52,134 nt of DNA from an uncultured Erwinia sp. (lineage in GTDB: Bacteria > Pseudomonadota > Gammaproteobacteria > Enterobacterales > Enterobacteriaceae): NCBI GenBank assembly GCA_945290265.1, contig CALYQW010000024.1, positions 1 to 52,134 of the forward strand, read 5' to 3'. Position 1 is the stretch's first letter. Each line of letters begins with the position of its first letter. The translations under genes were made by a program, and so were the position numbers. The notes under the pieces were generated by a model. It worked only from the letters and a program-made list of their open reading frames with translations. It ran no database searches and was not told the DNA's origin. This document shows, one piece after another, positions 41,922 to 51,349 of the stretch.

Positions 41922-44474
41922 TCAGTGGATCTGGCAGCGCCATACCGGATCGCTGTGAATATCCGCCGTGATCTCACCGGTGTTCACGGTGGTCAGCGTC
42001 TGGCTGCTGAAAGGAAGTACCTGAAAACGATCGTTGTGCTGCTCAATCTGATAGAACTGTGGCAGGTTGAAGTTGCTAATTCCGGAACCAAAGGTAAAAC
42101 GATCGTGGGATGAGGAATAGAAGCGGCTGACATCGCGCACCAGCTCTTCTTTCGACCCCTCGCAATGGTGATACACCTCTACCCGGTTGGTTTCATCGAG
42201 GATATAAATGTTAAAACCGTGGTCATCAAGGGTATCTTCAAAAAAGAACTGAATAATCCCTTCACTGGCGTAGCCGTTAACCACCGCCGGCAGTCGTACC
42301 CGATCGGTTTCCACCTTCAGCGACAGACCGTGCAGCTTGTTATTGGAGATAGCACCATAGAATTCCACGGCATTCTCCAGCTTCTGCACTGAGACGCTGA
42401 GATGTTCAAAGAACAGTCCCCAGGTCTGACCCGCCACGCGCACCGCTTTAAACCGCCCCGGCTCCTGACGGCTGCTGGACAACCGCAGCTCAATACATTC
42501 TGATACCAACTGTTCAACCCGGGTACGGATTAACCCGCGCAAATGCTGGCTGTAACAGAACACTTCCACCGCATCCGGTGGCGCAGCATCCTGGTGCATT
42601 TTGCCAAGGATGGTTTTCAGCGCCTCAATCATCGCCTGCTCACCGTTAAAATGCAGGGTTCGCACCTCATTCCACGAATTACGGTACAGCAGATCAACGC
42701 TGCCCACCAGGCACTGCTGCTGCTGGCCAAAGCTGAACACATCCAACTTGCGGAAATCGAAATGCACCACCTGGTTACGGAAAGCGATGGTTGGGTCATA
42801 TTCCAGATTGACGATGATCGCCAGATGGCGGATTTCGCAGGGGCTGTACAGCGCTTTAGCGCTGGGTGCCGGCAGACGCAGCGGAAAGTGATGGGCCACA
42901 TCGGTCACCAGCTCCTGCAGGCGCGGAAGATCGCAGATTTCACTGCCTTTCAGATGCAGCCGGGTGTTGCTGGTCAGCAGGCCGTTAAACCAGGCCCAGG
43001 CCACCAGCTTGTTCAGATAGCGGTTAAATTCCAGCGGTTGATGACTAATAATCGAGTCCATATCCGGCGACTGATTATATAAGTACCAGCCGGTACGATT
43101 CGCCCGTCCAGGCGGCACATGGATAAAGGTCAAATCGCCTTCGGACAGGTCGGGAGAAATCTGAGGATTAACCAGGGTCACTTTACCCGGCAGCGCCTCA
43201 TAGGCGGCGTACAGCTTGCGCGTCAGTACGCCAATATCCTGCGGGCTGGCGCTGACGCTGAGATTGTTACGCCGGGCAAAGCGGATCAGATTGCGGTAAC
43301 TCTGCATCATCGCATCAAGCAGTTCATTGTGCGCTTCGCGCACCTGCTCAATTTTCCACTGTGAACGACCGTCCAGCACCGCCAGGCGGGTGCTGTCCCA
43401 GCCCCATTCGCTGACCAGCTGGCTGAGAATTTCGCGCCGCCAGCTGGCGGAAGTACTCTCGTTAGAGAGTTTTTCACACACCTTCAGATAGAAGCAGCGT
43501 CTGACCAGATCGAGGCGCGCGGGATCGTCAATACGCGTCAGATAGTCGGTTACCCGCTCCAGCATCATGCAGTAGGGATCGAGACCATAACAGACGATTT
43601 CACCGTTATGCAGCCGCTGTTTGCTGTTCATCGCCAGCAGGCGGGTTTCCGGGTATTCCCAGGAGTAGGCTTCCAGCAGCAGGGTTTTCAACACCGCTTT
43701 ATACGGGGAATCAATACTTTTATACAGCTGCCACAGGCTGGCACCAAAATATTCTTCCGCTGACAGGGTACCTAAGCCCCCCAGATCCAGCCACTCATTT
43801 GGCGTCAGCGCCCCCTGCTGATAGAGCGACATCACGTAATCATCGTAATTGTCTTCTTCTTCACCGGGCACCATATTCCACAGGATACGTTTACCCGCCA
43901 GGCGCACCGCAGTGCGATAAAATTCATCAAGCAACAGGATATGCTGAGTCGAGCCGCAGTCTTCACTACCGAGGCGGCCGCTTTCATTATGACGGAAACG
44001 GTTTTCATCAATCAGGAAGAAGCTGGCATCCACCCCTAGCGAAGCACACCAGGCCTGCAACAGCTGACATTTTTTCTGCAGATTCAGCCGCTCGTCCTTA
44101 TCGAGCCACGACTGATGGCACACCCAGATATCCAGATCTGATGTGCAGTTTTGTCCCACGGACGAGGTGCTGCCCATGGAATAGACGCCGGTAATCGGCA
44201 TTTCACCCGATGGTGCCATTAAGGCCAGCGGCGACTGCGCAATCAGGGCATTGACGGCCTGGCGCTGGTTTTCATCAGGCGTGTAAAAACTGATGCCATG
44301 TGGAACGTTACCTTCGAAGTAACCCGGCATCTGTGGGTGCTGATAATGTAACAGGGCTGGCAACAGACTGTAGACCTGGCGAAAAGCCGGATCCATTGCG
44401 GCCAGAGCACGATCTACGCGCAGCTGGTTAATCGCATCCAGTCTCTGTTTCAGTGTCTCAATATAGAGGTGCAA
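41922..44474 (-). CDS. cyaA: Class I adenylate cyclase CyaA
   Basis: This 850-residue enzyme (E. coli 848 aa) converts ATP to cAMP. The N-terminal catalytic domain holds the nucleotidyltransferase motif [19 protein letters not shown] (about residues 101-119). The C-terminal part is regulatory and responds to phosphorylated EIIA-Glc. Translation starts at TTG (44474), as in E. coli, where the weak start keeps levels low. It diverges from hemC across 272 bp. Its neighbour downstream on the same strand is lptM; the convergent frataxin gene cyaY found in E. coli is absent. Confidence 0.97.
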   Translation of the reverse strand: MHLYIETLKQRLDAINQLRVDRALAAMDPAFRQVYSLLPALLHYQHPQMPGYFEGNVPHGISFYTPDENQRQAVNALIAQSPLALMAPSGEMPITGVYSMGSTSSVGQNCTSDLDIWVCHQSWLDKDERLNLQKKCQLLQAWCASLGVDASFFLIDENRFRHNESGRLGSEDCGSTQHILLLDEFYRTAVRLAGKRILWNMVPGEEEDNYDDYVMSLYQQGALTPNEWLDLGGLGTLSAEEYFGASLWQLYKSIDSPYKAVLKTLLLEAYSWEYPETRLLAMNSKQRLHNGEIVCYGLDPYCMMLERVTDYLTRIDDPARLDLVRRCFYLKVCEKLSNESTSASWRREILSQLVSEWGWDSTRLAVLDGRSQWKIEQVREAHNELLDAMMQSYRNLIRFARRNNLSVSASPQDIGVLTRKLYAAYEALPGKVTLVNPQISPDLSEGDLTFIHVPPGRANRTGWYLYNQSPDMDSIISHQPLEFNRYLNKLVAWAWFNGLLTSNTRLHLKGSEICDLPRLQELVTDVAHHFPLRLPAPSAKALYSPCEIRHLAIIVNLEYDPTIAFRNQVVHFDFRKLDVFSFGQQQQCLVGSVDLLYRNSWNEVRTLHFNGEQAMIEALKTILGKMHQDAAPPDAVEVFCYSQHLRGLIRTRVEQLVSECIELRLSSSRQEPGRFKAVRVAGQTWGLFFEHLSVSVQKLENAVEFYGAISNNKLHGLSLKVETDRVRLPAVVNGYASEGIIQFFFEDTLDDHGFNIYILDETNRVEVYHHCEGSKEELVRDVSRFYSSSHDRFTFGSGISNFNLPQFYQIEQHNDRFQVLPFSSQTLTTVNTGEITADIHSDPVWRCQIH

Positions 44475-44746
44475 GACGTCCCGCCTGATTAGTCCCAGTG
44501 CTTATGCTCCCGGTTACGGGAGTGAATGAAAATCTTTGCTTCCGCCTCTGCCGCTGACTGTAATTATTGTGGTGCAGATCTCTGTCGGAAATGTAGCCAA
44601 TCTATCACCTGGCAGATTAACCGTAAAGAAAGTTACATTTCCCTTACCGGCGGCATACCTGCGATGGCTGCCGTGAAAGGGATTCGCTGACAGCCTTTGC
44701 GGTTAAATGTTAGGATAATCAATGAACGATTAAAACGGTATCAGGC

Positions 44747-45688
44747 ATGTCAGACAAAACATTAAAAATTGCGACACGACAAAGCCCGCTGGCACTCTGG
44801 CAGGCTGAATACGTTAAACAACGCTTAACCGCCGCCCATCCGGGACTGAAAGTGGAGCTGGTGCCGATGGTCACCCGCGGTGACGTTATTCTCGATACAC
44901 CACTGGCGAAAGTGGGCGGTAAAGGATTATTCGTCAAAGAACTGGAGCAGGCGATGTTATCTGACCGCGCGGATATTGCCGTGCACTCAATGAAAGATGT
45001 TCCGGTCGAATTCCCGCAGGGGCTGGGACTGGTGGCGATTTGCGAGCGCGAAGATCCGCACGATGCCTTTGTTTCTCATCATTATGCCAGCGTGGGCGAT
45101 CTGCCACAGGGAGCGGTGGTGGGCACCTCCAGCCTGCGCCGTCAGTGCCAGCTCAGCGCCCGCCGGCCGGATCTGGTGATCCGCTCGTTGCGTGGTAACG
45201 TCGGCACCCGTCTGAGTAAGCTGGATGCCGCTGAGTATGACGCTATTATCCTTGCCGCTGCCGGTTTAAAACGGCTGGGGCTGAGCGAACGTATCCGCCA
45301 GATTATGCCCGCTGAAGAATCGCTGCCCGCCGTCGGTCAGGGCGCGGTCGGCATTGAATGCCGGTTGAACGATACCGACACCATCGCCCTGCTGGCGGTG
45401 CTGAACGATGAAGACACCGCCTGCCGGGTACGTGCCGAACGCGCTATGAATATCCGTCTGGAAGGGGGCTGTCAGGTGCCAATCGGCAGTTATGCCCTGC
45501 TGGAAGGCGATCGGCTGTGGCTGCGCGGTCTGGTGGGCTCGCCCGATGGCACGCAGATGATCTGCGGCGAACGCCGGGGTTCACGCGCAGATGCCGAAAA
45601 ACTGGGGATTGCGCTGGCAGAAGAACTGCTGGATCGCGGTGCACGTGAAATTCTTGCCGAGGTCTATCAGGGAAACCCGCCGGTATGA
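44747..45688 (+). CDS. hemC: Hydroxymethylbilane synthase HemC
   Basis: This 313-residue porphobilinogen deaminase (E. coli 313 aa) joins four porphobilinogens into hydroxymethylbilane. The dipyrromethane cofactor attaches to the Cys of GGCQVPIG (near residue 242), and the catalytic Asp is in HSMKDVP (near residue 84). It is the first gene of the hemCDXY operon and overlaps hemD by 4 bp (ATGA). Confidence 0.97.
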   Translation: MSDKTLKIATRQSPLALWQAEYVKQRLTAAHPGLKVELVPMVTRGDVILDTPLAKVGGKGLFVKELEQAMLSDRADIAVHSMKDVPVEFPQGLGLVAICEREDPHDAFVSHHYASVGDLPQGAVVGTSSLRRQCQLSARRPDLVIRSLRGNVGTRLSKLDAAEYDAIILAAAGLKRLGLSERIRQIMPAEESLPAVGQGAVGIECRLNDTDTIALLAVLNDEDTACRVRAERAMNIRLEGGCQVPIGSYALLEGDRLWLRGLVGSPDGTQMICGERRGSRADAEKLGIALAEELLDRGAREILAEVYQGNPPV

Positions 45689-46428
45689 GCATTCTGGTAA
45701 CCCGCCCTTCCCCGGCCGCTGACGAGCTGGTTGCCCGCCTGCGCCGCCGGGGACAGGATGCCTGGGCTCTGCCACTGATAGAATTTACCCCGGGCAGGCA
45801 GCTGGAAATCCTGCCCGAACGTCTGCAGTCGCTGCCGCCTGGTTCGCTGGTGTTTATTCTTTCGCAGCAGGTGATACGCTTTATCAGGGCGCACGTCACT
45901 CAGGTTAATCTCACATGGCCGGCAACTCTGGACTATTATGCTATTGGGCGCAGTACCGCGCTGGCATTTCATACGCTCACCAGCCAGCATGTTAGCTGGC
46001 CACAGGAGCAGGAGATTAGCGAGGCGCTAATCCGGCTGCCCGCCCTGCAACAGCTAACCGGACGCCAGGCGCTGATCCTGCGCGGCAACGGCGGTCGGGA
46101 ACTGCTGGCCGCCACGCTGCGCGAACGTGGGGCGCAGGTTGAATGCCTGGAGTGCTATCAGCGTGGAGCTAAAGCCTTGCACGGTGCCGAAGAAGGCCGG
46201 CGCTGGCGCGATCGCGGCGTTGATACCCTGGTGGTGACCAGCGGTGAAATGCTGCAACAACTGTATGCGCTGTTCCCCGATATTGATCGGGATGAATGGC
46301 TGCTGCACTGTCGGCTGCTGGTCGTCAGTGAACGGCTGGCAACGCTGGCCAGAAAACTGGGCTGGGCGCATGTTTGTGTCGCCGGGGGAGCCGATAACGA
46401 CGCGCTGCTGTGCGCCCTACACCCATAA
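45685..46428 (+). CDS. hemD: Uroporphyrinogen-III synthase HemD
   Basis: This 247-residue protein (E. coli 246 aa) closes hydroxymethylbilane with inversion of ring D to give uroporphyrinogen III. The family is poorly conserved, but [14 protein letters not shown] at the N terminus, [18 protein letters not shown] near residue 133 and the bilobed layout are typical. It overlaps hemC by 4 bp, which couples the two successive enzymes. Confidence 0.95.
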   Translation: MSILVTRPSPAADELVARLRRRGQDAWALPLIEFTPGRQLEILPERLQSLPPGSLVFILSQQVIRFIRAHVTQVNLTWPATLDYYAIGRSTALAFHTLTSQHVSWPQEQEISEALIRLPALQQLTGRQALILRGNGGRELLAATLRERGAQVECLECYQRGAKALHGAEEGRRWRDRGVDTLVVTSGEMLQQLYALFPDIDRDEWLLHCRLLVVSERLATLARKLGWAHVCVAGGADNDALLCALHP

Positions 46429-46464
46429 CGAGTTTAAATACTGCTAAATACGGGATGAACCATT

Positions 46465-47607
46465 ATGACGGAACACCAAGATTCCTCCGCCATGGTTGAA
46501 GAAACCACTCCAGCGGCTGAAAGCGTTACCTCCGGGAAACAGCCACCGAAAAAAACCAGAAACCGTGGTGTTATCGTTGGTGGCGTAGCCATTGCCATTG
46601 CCTTAGCGCTGGGCGCTGGGCTGTACCTGAATGATAAGCACCAGGCCAGCCAGCAAAGTGCCGCGACGCAGGCGCTGGAAGATCAGCTCAGCGAACTGCG
46701 TCAGCAGATGGGCACGAATAAGCAGGCGCTGCTACGGCAGCTGGCGGAGCAGGACAGCGCGCTGGGAAAAACGCAGCAACAGCAGCAGGCCACGGTGACG
46801 CAGCAGCTTGACGAATTGAAACAAAAGGTGGCCACCATTACCGGTGGGGATGCACAAACCTGGATGCTGGCACAGGCGGATTATCTGGTGAAACTGGCGG
46901 GTCGTAAAATCTGGAGCGACCAGGATGTCACCACCGCGGTGGCGCTGCTGAAAAGCGCCGACCACAGCCTGGCCGATATGAACGATCCCAGCCTGATTGG
47001 CGTACGTCGGGCGCTGACTCAGGATATCAGCACCCTGACCGCGCTTAATCAGGTGGACTTTGACGGCATTATTCTCAAGCTGAACCAGCTGTCCAACGGC
47101 ATAGATAATCTGCGTCTGGCTGACAATGATGATGATGATGAGCCGATGGATGCCAACAGCGGGGAAATCTCTACCTCACTGCGTCAGTGGCGGCAGAACC
47201 TGGTAAAAAGCTGGCATAACTTTATGGATGACTTTATTACCGTTCGTCGCCGCGATGCCACTGCCGAACCGCTACTGGCTCCCAACCAGGATATTTATCT
47301 GCGGGAAAATATCCGTTCGCAGCTGCTGGTTGCCGCCCAGGCGGTGCCACGCCATCAGAATGAAATTTATAAGCAGTCGGTAGAAACCGTATCGACCTGG
47401 GTACGCGCCTGGTTTGACACCAATGATGCCGCCACCAAAGCCTGGCTCAGTCAGCTGGATGAACTGAGTCAGGAGAATATCTCAATGGACGTTCCAGATT
47501 CGCTGGAAAGTCAGCAACTGCTGGATCAGCTGATGCAAAAGCGAGTACGTAATATGATGGCGCAACCGGATCCGGTTGCGGATCAGCAGCCACAGCGGGG
47601 TCAGTAA
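46465..47607 (+). CDS. hemX: HemX family membrane protein
   Basis: This 380-residue protein corresponds to E. coli HemX (393 aa). It has a short cytosolic N terminus, one membrane helix (about residues 36-54, [20 protein letters not shown]) and a long periplasmic region that is Gln-rich and coiled-coil prone (about 60-125). Sequence resemblance once suggested a methyltransferase role, but no SAM motif is visible and the function is unclear. It is the third gene of hemCDXY and ends 2 nt before hemY. Confidence 0.9.
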   Translation: MTEHQDSSAMVEETTPAAESVTSGKQPPKKTRNRGVIVGGVAIAIALALGAGLYLNDKHQASQQSAATQALEDQLSELRQQMGTNKQALLRQLAEQDSALGKTQQQQQATVTQQLDELKQKVATITGGDAQTWMLAQADYLVKLAGRKIWSDQDVTTAVALLKSADHSLADMNDPSLIGVRRALTQDISTLTALNQVDFDGIILKLNQLSNGIDNLRLADNDDDDEPMDANSGEISTSLRQWRQNLVKSWHNFMDDFITVRRRDATAEPLLAPNQDIYLRENIRSQLLVAAQAVPRHQNEIYKQSVETVSTWVRAWFDTNDAATKAWLSQLDELSQENISMDVPDSLESQQLLDQLMQKRVRNMMAQPDPVADQQPQRGQ

Positions 47608-47609
47608 TT

Positions 47610-48800
47610 ATGTTGAAGATCCTGTTACTGTTTTTACTGCTGATTGCCGGCATCGTGCTGGGTCCCTCTCTGGCAGGCCACCAGGGTTACGTGCTGATCC
47701 AAACCGATAATTGGAATATTGAAACCAGCGTAACCGGGCTGGCGATTATGCTACTGGTGCTGATACTGATCGTGCTGGCGCTGGAGTGGCTGCTGCGTAA
47801 GGTGCTGCGCACCGGCAGCCGTACCCGTGGCTGGTTCCGTGCCCGTAAGCATCGCAGTGCGCAGAAGCACACCAATGCGGCTCTGATTAAGCTGGCGGAA
47901 GGGGATTACCAGCAGGTTGAGAAGCTACTGTCACGCAATGCTGACTACGCCGATCAGCCGATGGTCAACTACCTGCTGGCGGCGGAAGCGGCGCAGCAGC
48001 GCGGCGACCAGGCCCGTGCCGATCAGCACCTGGCGCGCGCGACGGAAATTAACGACGGCGATCCGCTACCGGTTGAAGTCACGCGGGTGCGTATTCTGCT
48101 GGCCCGTAATGAAGATCACGCGGCGCGCCATCGTATTGATCGTCTGCTGGAAATTGCGCCGCGCCATCCTGAAGTGCTGCGTCTGGCTGAGCAGACTTAC
48201 CTGCGCACCGGAGCCTGGCATGCGCTGCAGGATATTCTGCCGGCGATGGAAAAAACCGGTCTGGGTGATGAAGCGCACCGCGCCGGTTTACAGCAGCAGG
48301 CCTGGCTGGGTCTGATGAATCAGGCGATGGCGGAACAGGGTAGCGACGGGCTGAAGCGCTGGTGGAAAAATCAGAGCCGTAAAACCCGCCATGAAACCGC
48401 CCTGCAGGTGGCAATGGCGGATCATCTGATTGTCTGTGACGATCATGATACGGCGCAGACGATTATCCTCGACGGCCTGAAGCGACAGTATGACGAGCGT
48501 CTGGTGTTGCTGATCCCGAAACTGAAAAGCGGCAACCCTGAACAGCTGGAAAAAGCGCTGCGTCAGCAGGTTAAGCAGCACGGCGCGACCCCACTGTTAA
48601 ACAGCACCCTCGGCCAGCTGCTGATGCAGCACGGTGAATGGCAGCAGGCCAGCGAGGCCTTCCGCGCGGCGCTGCAACAGCGCCCGGATGCCTTTGACTA
48701 CGCCTGGCTGGCGGATGCACTGGACAAACTGCACCAGCCGGAAGAAGCGGCCACCATGCGCCGTGACGGACTGCTGTTAACCCTGAAAGAAAACCCTTAA
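47610..48800 (+). CDS. hemY: HemY family membrane TPR protein
   Basis: This 396-residue protein (E. coli HemY 398 aa) has two N-terminal membrane helices (about residues 2-22 and 42-65), an Arg-rich cytosolic loop, and a C-terminal array of tetratricopeptide-like helices. It is not the protoporphyrinogen oxidase that bears the same name in Gram-positives. Its role in heme synthesis is inferred from the operon. A strong terminator follows at 48837, and the genus-variable cassette begins right after it. Confidence 0.92.
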   Translation: MLKILLLFLLLIAGIVLGPSLAGHQGYVLIQTDNWNIETSVTGLAIMLLVLILIVLALEWLLRKVLRTGSRTRGWFRARKHRSAQKHTNAALIKLAEGDYQQVEKLLSRNADYADQPMVNYLLAAEAAQQRGDQARADQHLARATEINDGDPLPVEVTRVRILLARNEDHAARHRIDRLLEIAPRHPEVLRLAEQTYLRTGAWHALQDILPAMEKTGLGDEAHRAGLQQQAWLGLMNQAMAEQGSDGLKRWWKNQSRKTRHETALQVAMADHLIVCDDHDTAQTIILDGLKRQYDERLVLLIPKLKSGNPEQLEKALRQQVKQHGATPLLNSTLGQLLMQHGEWQQASEAFRAALQQRPDAFDYAWLADALDKLHQPEEAATMRRDGLLLTLKENP

Positions 48801-48836
48801 GCAAAACCGGGCCCCTCCCGGTTATATTGCAATCAC

Positions 48837-48871
48837 AAAGCCCGGGCCAGACGTCCCGGGCTTTATTCTTT
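48837..48871 (+). terminator. Rho-independent terminator of hemCDXY
   Basis: AAAGCCCGGG (48837-48846) and CCCGGGCTTT (48855-48864) form a perfect 10-bp stem with an 8-nt loop, followed by ATTCTTT. A smaller hairpin (AACCGGG/CCCGGTT, 48805-48823) precedes it directly after the hemY stop. Confidence 0.9.
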
Positions 48872-48884
48872 ATAGCCCCTGCCT

Positions 48885-49135
48885 TTGACCTTTGGGCGGC
48901 ATCAGGAACGGAGCCGAGGTGACGACGATTTCCAGGAAGAGCCGCCAGGACGGCGGCGAAAGGCGTGCTGAGACAGGATGTCGAATCACGCCGGTCCGTC
49001 GGGAATTGGCGTGGCCGAGGGAACCTGCGCAGCAGGCGATGTGACGCCGCAAGCCCGGGTGCAGGGCGGCGGCGACTGGCCGCCCTGCTCGCCAGTCCGC
49101 GCAGCGGAATGGTGAAACGTGGTTGACCTGGCTTT
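48885..49135. repeat. 251-bp GC-rich structured direct repeat, copy 1
   Basis: By eye these 251 bp are identical to 51350-51600 and in the same orientation, 2465 bp apart. The repeat holds hairpins GCCGCC/GGCGGC (48941-48957), CACGCC/GGCGTG (48987-49013), CCTGC/GCAGG (49024-49036) and a 10-bp GCAGGGCGGC/GCCGCCCTGC stem (49061-49088). The loop of this last stem (GACTG, 49074-49078) can pair with CAGTC at 49093-49097. Imperfect similarity continues past the right end as CCCTGG-rich hexamers and TTTAAAAA. There is no transposase. Long open frames on the minus strand here are a GC effect. The repeat is unlike ERIC, REP or known insertion-sequence ends that I recognise. Confidence 0.95.
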
Positions 49136-49259
49136 TGCCCTGGGCCCTGGCCTTTAAAAAGCCGACTGCAAAGCCCCGCTCTCCAGCAGATACAAAACCA
49201 GCCATACGGAGAAGGCAATCACCTGGATAATTTACATAACCTGTCTGGTAAAACTTCTT

Positions 49260-49334
49260 ATGCCACGTTATTGCCTGGTTATATTTTTAGGAATACCTTT
49301 AGTCTTATTCATAGTTAAAGGAACTGGCAAATGA
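49260..49334 (+). CDS. Tiny hydrophobic ORF overlapping the toxin start
   Basis: A 24-codon ORF encodes a single hydrophobic helix (LVIFLGIPLVLFIV) with basic ends. Its stop overlaps the following ATG as ATGA (49331-49334), a usual sign of translational coupling. It has no good Shine-Dalgarno. The same frame is open upstream to about 49160 without a start codon, so it may instead be the tail of a gene cut by the repeat. No function is proposed. Confidence 0.3.
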   Translation: MPRYCLVIFLGIPLVLFIVKGTGK

Positions 49335-50146
49335 ATGAAAATGATGGATTAACGATTGCAGTCTCACCTGTACAGATGTCAGCAATACTGCATAAAAAAA
49401 TGGGTGACTGAAGGTGATACCTGGACCAACCGACTTTGGGGAGGGCTGGGTATTATTGGCGGTGTTGTTGAATCCTTTGGTGCTGGCGTATTGTGTGCAG
49501 TACCTGAACCAACAATGCTAACTAAAGCCGGATGTGTCGTTGTTGGAGCCCATAGTCTCGATACCATCAAAACATCGTTAAACCAGGTCATTACCGGACG
49601 TGAAGCACAAACCGCTACCGCGCAGTTGACTGCTCTGGCCGCAAAACGAATCGGTGCTGATGACGAAACAGCCTGGAAAGTAGGCGTCACCGTTGATTTA
49701 CTGGTTCCACTGGCCTTCGCCAGTGCGGTAGGTGCTGCAAGAGTCGCCTCGGTATATAACGGTCGGATCAGGTTAGTACAACATGAAGGCGGAGAGTTGG
49801 GCCATACCATTGCCCGCCACACAGGTCAGACACCTGAAGAAATGATAGCCCGACTTCAGGCACCAAGAGCCCCCGCCCGAGCCAGTACTTTTTTAAATAT
49901 TCGACATGCGGAATTGCTGATATCGGAAGTATTGTCATTAAAACGATTCCAGATTGAAAGCGCATTAAAATATATGAAGCCAGGTTCCAGGATGCGTCTT
50001 GACCATCGTTTTTACATTGCGACCGGTCGATATATAGATAAAGGAACGACTACAGTAAAAAAACCTACGGCCTCAGAGTGATTATTGAAGCTAGAGAGCA
50101 TGGCAATAAAATTTACTATATCGTTACTGCCTATCCGTTACCCTGA
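49331..50146 (+). pseudogene. RNase A-like polymorphic toxin (CdiA-CT type), frame interrupted at two A7 tracts
   Basis: Reconstructed across two shifts this is about 271 residues. The start is ATG 49331 after AAAGGAAC (GLTIAVSPVQMSAIL). A +1 shift at A7 (49394-49400) leads into the long middle frame (open 49356-50081), and a -1 shift at A7 (50057-50063) leads to a tail ending YYIVTAYPLP at 50146. The middle frame has a hydrophobic region with NRLWGGLGIIGG and GCVVVGAHSLD, then HEGGELGHTIARH near residue 155 with the likely catalytic His. The tail TAY motif fits the last active-site residues of bacterial RNase A-like CDI toxins, as I recall the family. Without shifts the active site is incomplete. 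Pseudogene, phase variation, recoding and homopolymer sequencing error all remain possible. No cdiA or secretion gene is adjacent. Confidence 0.75.
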
Positions 50147-50156
50147 GAAGAAGAAG

Positions 50157-50495
50157 ATGGATATCAATATTGAAAAACCATGCGAACTGGATAATCTGGT
50201 CATCATTTACTTCGGCCAGGATTGTGACATCTTTGATGAAGATTGCGATTTTGATAATCTGCTTAATGAATACCTGAATACTTCATCCGCTTTTTCTTTG
50301 AGAATGCTACTGGCAAACTTAACTGAACTAAACGGCCAGTCCGACCGATGCGCAGTCTTACTAAACCGCTATAGTGGTGAATTTGACCCCGCTCGCTGGG
50401 AGCTGACGGCTCAGGACTGGCTTGATATTGTGACTAAACGTCTGAATGACTATATGGAGCAGCACGGCGTTTCTACTGAGCTTTCACAGTTCTAA
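50157..50495 (+). CDS. CdiI-type immunity protein
   Basis: This 112-residue acidic protein begins at ATG 50157, 10 nt after the reconstructed toxin stop, with a purine-rich AGAAGAAG upstream. It shows the pattern of the CdiI_2-like immunity family: LDNLVIIYFGQDCDIFDED near the N terminus, then a helical region and a C-terminal W-E-L-T-A-Q-D-WLDIV motif. Members neutralise RNase A-like CDI toxins by binding them. It is intact although the toxin frame is broken, as expected if immunity is still useful. The family assignment is from memory of the pattern, without a search. Confidence 0.75.
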   Translation: MDINIEKPCELDNLVIIYFGQDCDIFDEDCDFDNLLNEYLNTSSAFSLRMLLANLTELNGQSDRCAVLLNRYSGEFDPARWELTAQDWLDIVTKRLNDYMEQHGVSTELSQF

Positions 50496-50510
50496 TCTCA
50501 TTTCCATGAG

Positions 50511-50539
50511 GGGTGAACCTTGACCAGGGTTACCCTTTT
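50511..50539 (+). terminator. Terminator after the immunity gene
   Basis: GGGTGAACC (50511-50519) and GGGTTACCC (50527-50535) pair with one mismatch and one G-U across a 7-nt loop, followed by TTTT. It separates the toxin-immunity pair from the DUF4145 gene. Confidence 0.6.
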
Positions 50540-50567
50540 AGTAACACTAAATTCCTGAGAATTTAAA

Positions 50568-51275
50568 ATGTCCTTTATTGTAGATAATTGCCCAAGATGT
50601 AATGCTGCACTGATAACATTTGATGTAAAAGCTTACAATTTAATCTCTATTGTGGAAGGAGAGCGTGGTGGCAGCACAAAGTGCTATGAGATTTATTGTG
50701 TATGTAAATCATGTAAGAAGGGGACTATCTTTATTACATATGAAAAAAAATCGTCCAGTTTACATGAAAACTTTATATTAAATAATGGTATGAATTTAAA
50801 TAGTTTTCTACACATAGTAAGACCTGTCACACCTGCCGACATAAGTATTCCAGAACCCCCTGAATTTCTGCCACCTGACATCAATAACGCCTTTATTGAA
50901 GGTACAAAATGCCTGGCTATTGGTTGCTATAACGCTGCGGCTACGATGTTTCGTCTTTGCCTGGACTATGCAACAAAAGGTCTTCTCCCCGAAGGGGATG
51001 AACCTAACCAGAAAGTAAAAAGAAGCCTGGGATTAAGGATGGAATGGTTATTTGAGCAAAAAATTCTGCCAGAAGTTTTGAGAGAATTAGCGCAATGTGT
51101 AAAAGAAGACGGCAATGATGGGGCACATGAAGGCACGCTAGATAAAGAATCAGCTGAAGATCTGGAAGAGTTTACCCGTCTCTTGCTTGAGCGTTTATAC
51201 ACCGAACCTCAGCGCCTTATTGATGCCAAAAAAAGGCGTGAAGAAAGAAGAAATAAAGATATAGCACTGAATTAA
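50568..51275 (+). CDS. Zinc-ribbon DUF4145 domain protein
   Basis: This 235-residue protein has an N-terminal zinc-ribbon-like part (CPRC at residues 8-11 and CKSC at 46-49). A C-terminal DUF4145 domain follows (about 105-220) with A-x-x-MFR-x-CLDYATKGLL, a central L-FEQKILPEVLREL segment and the signature GNDGAHEG, then a conserved acidic helix with LLLERLY. DUF4145 occurs alone and fused to restriction and other defence proteins. Its biochemical role is unknown. Base composition is AT-rich compared with hemY. The gene ends just before a CCCCTG repeat and repeat copy 2. Confidence 0.82.
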   Translation: MSFIVDNCPRCNAALITFDVKAYNLISIVEGERGGSTKCYEIYCVCKSCKKGTIFITYEKKSSSLHENFILNNGMNLNSFLHIVRPVTPADISIPEPPEFLPPDINNAFIEGTKCLAIGCYNAAATMFRLCLDYATKGLLPEGDEPNQKVKRSLGLRMEWLFEQKILPEVLRELAQCVKEDGNDGAHEGTLDKESAEDLEEFTRLLLERLYTEPQRLIDAKKRREERRNKDIALN

Positions 51276-51292
51276 CATCTGCCAACGTAAGG

Positions 51293-51316
51293 CCCCTGCC
51301 CCTGCCCCTGCCCCTG
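51293..51316. repeat. Hexanucleotide tract (CCCCTG)4
   Basis: Four perfect CCCCTG units are followed by degenerate six-base units (GCATTTGACGTGGCCTTTGA and on) that run up to repeat copy 2. A shorter CCCCTGCCTTTGACC tract precedes copy 1. Confidence 0.9.
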
Positions 51317-51349
51317 AACTTGCATTTGACGTGGCCTTTGACCTGGCAG

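Noticed and set aside
48885-49135. Insertion sequence or MITE
   Set aside because: No terminal inverted repeats, no target duplication and no transposase. The two copies are direct, with differing flanks.
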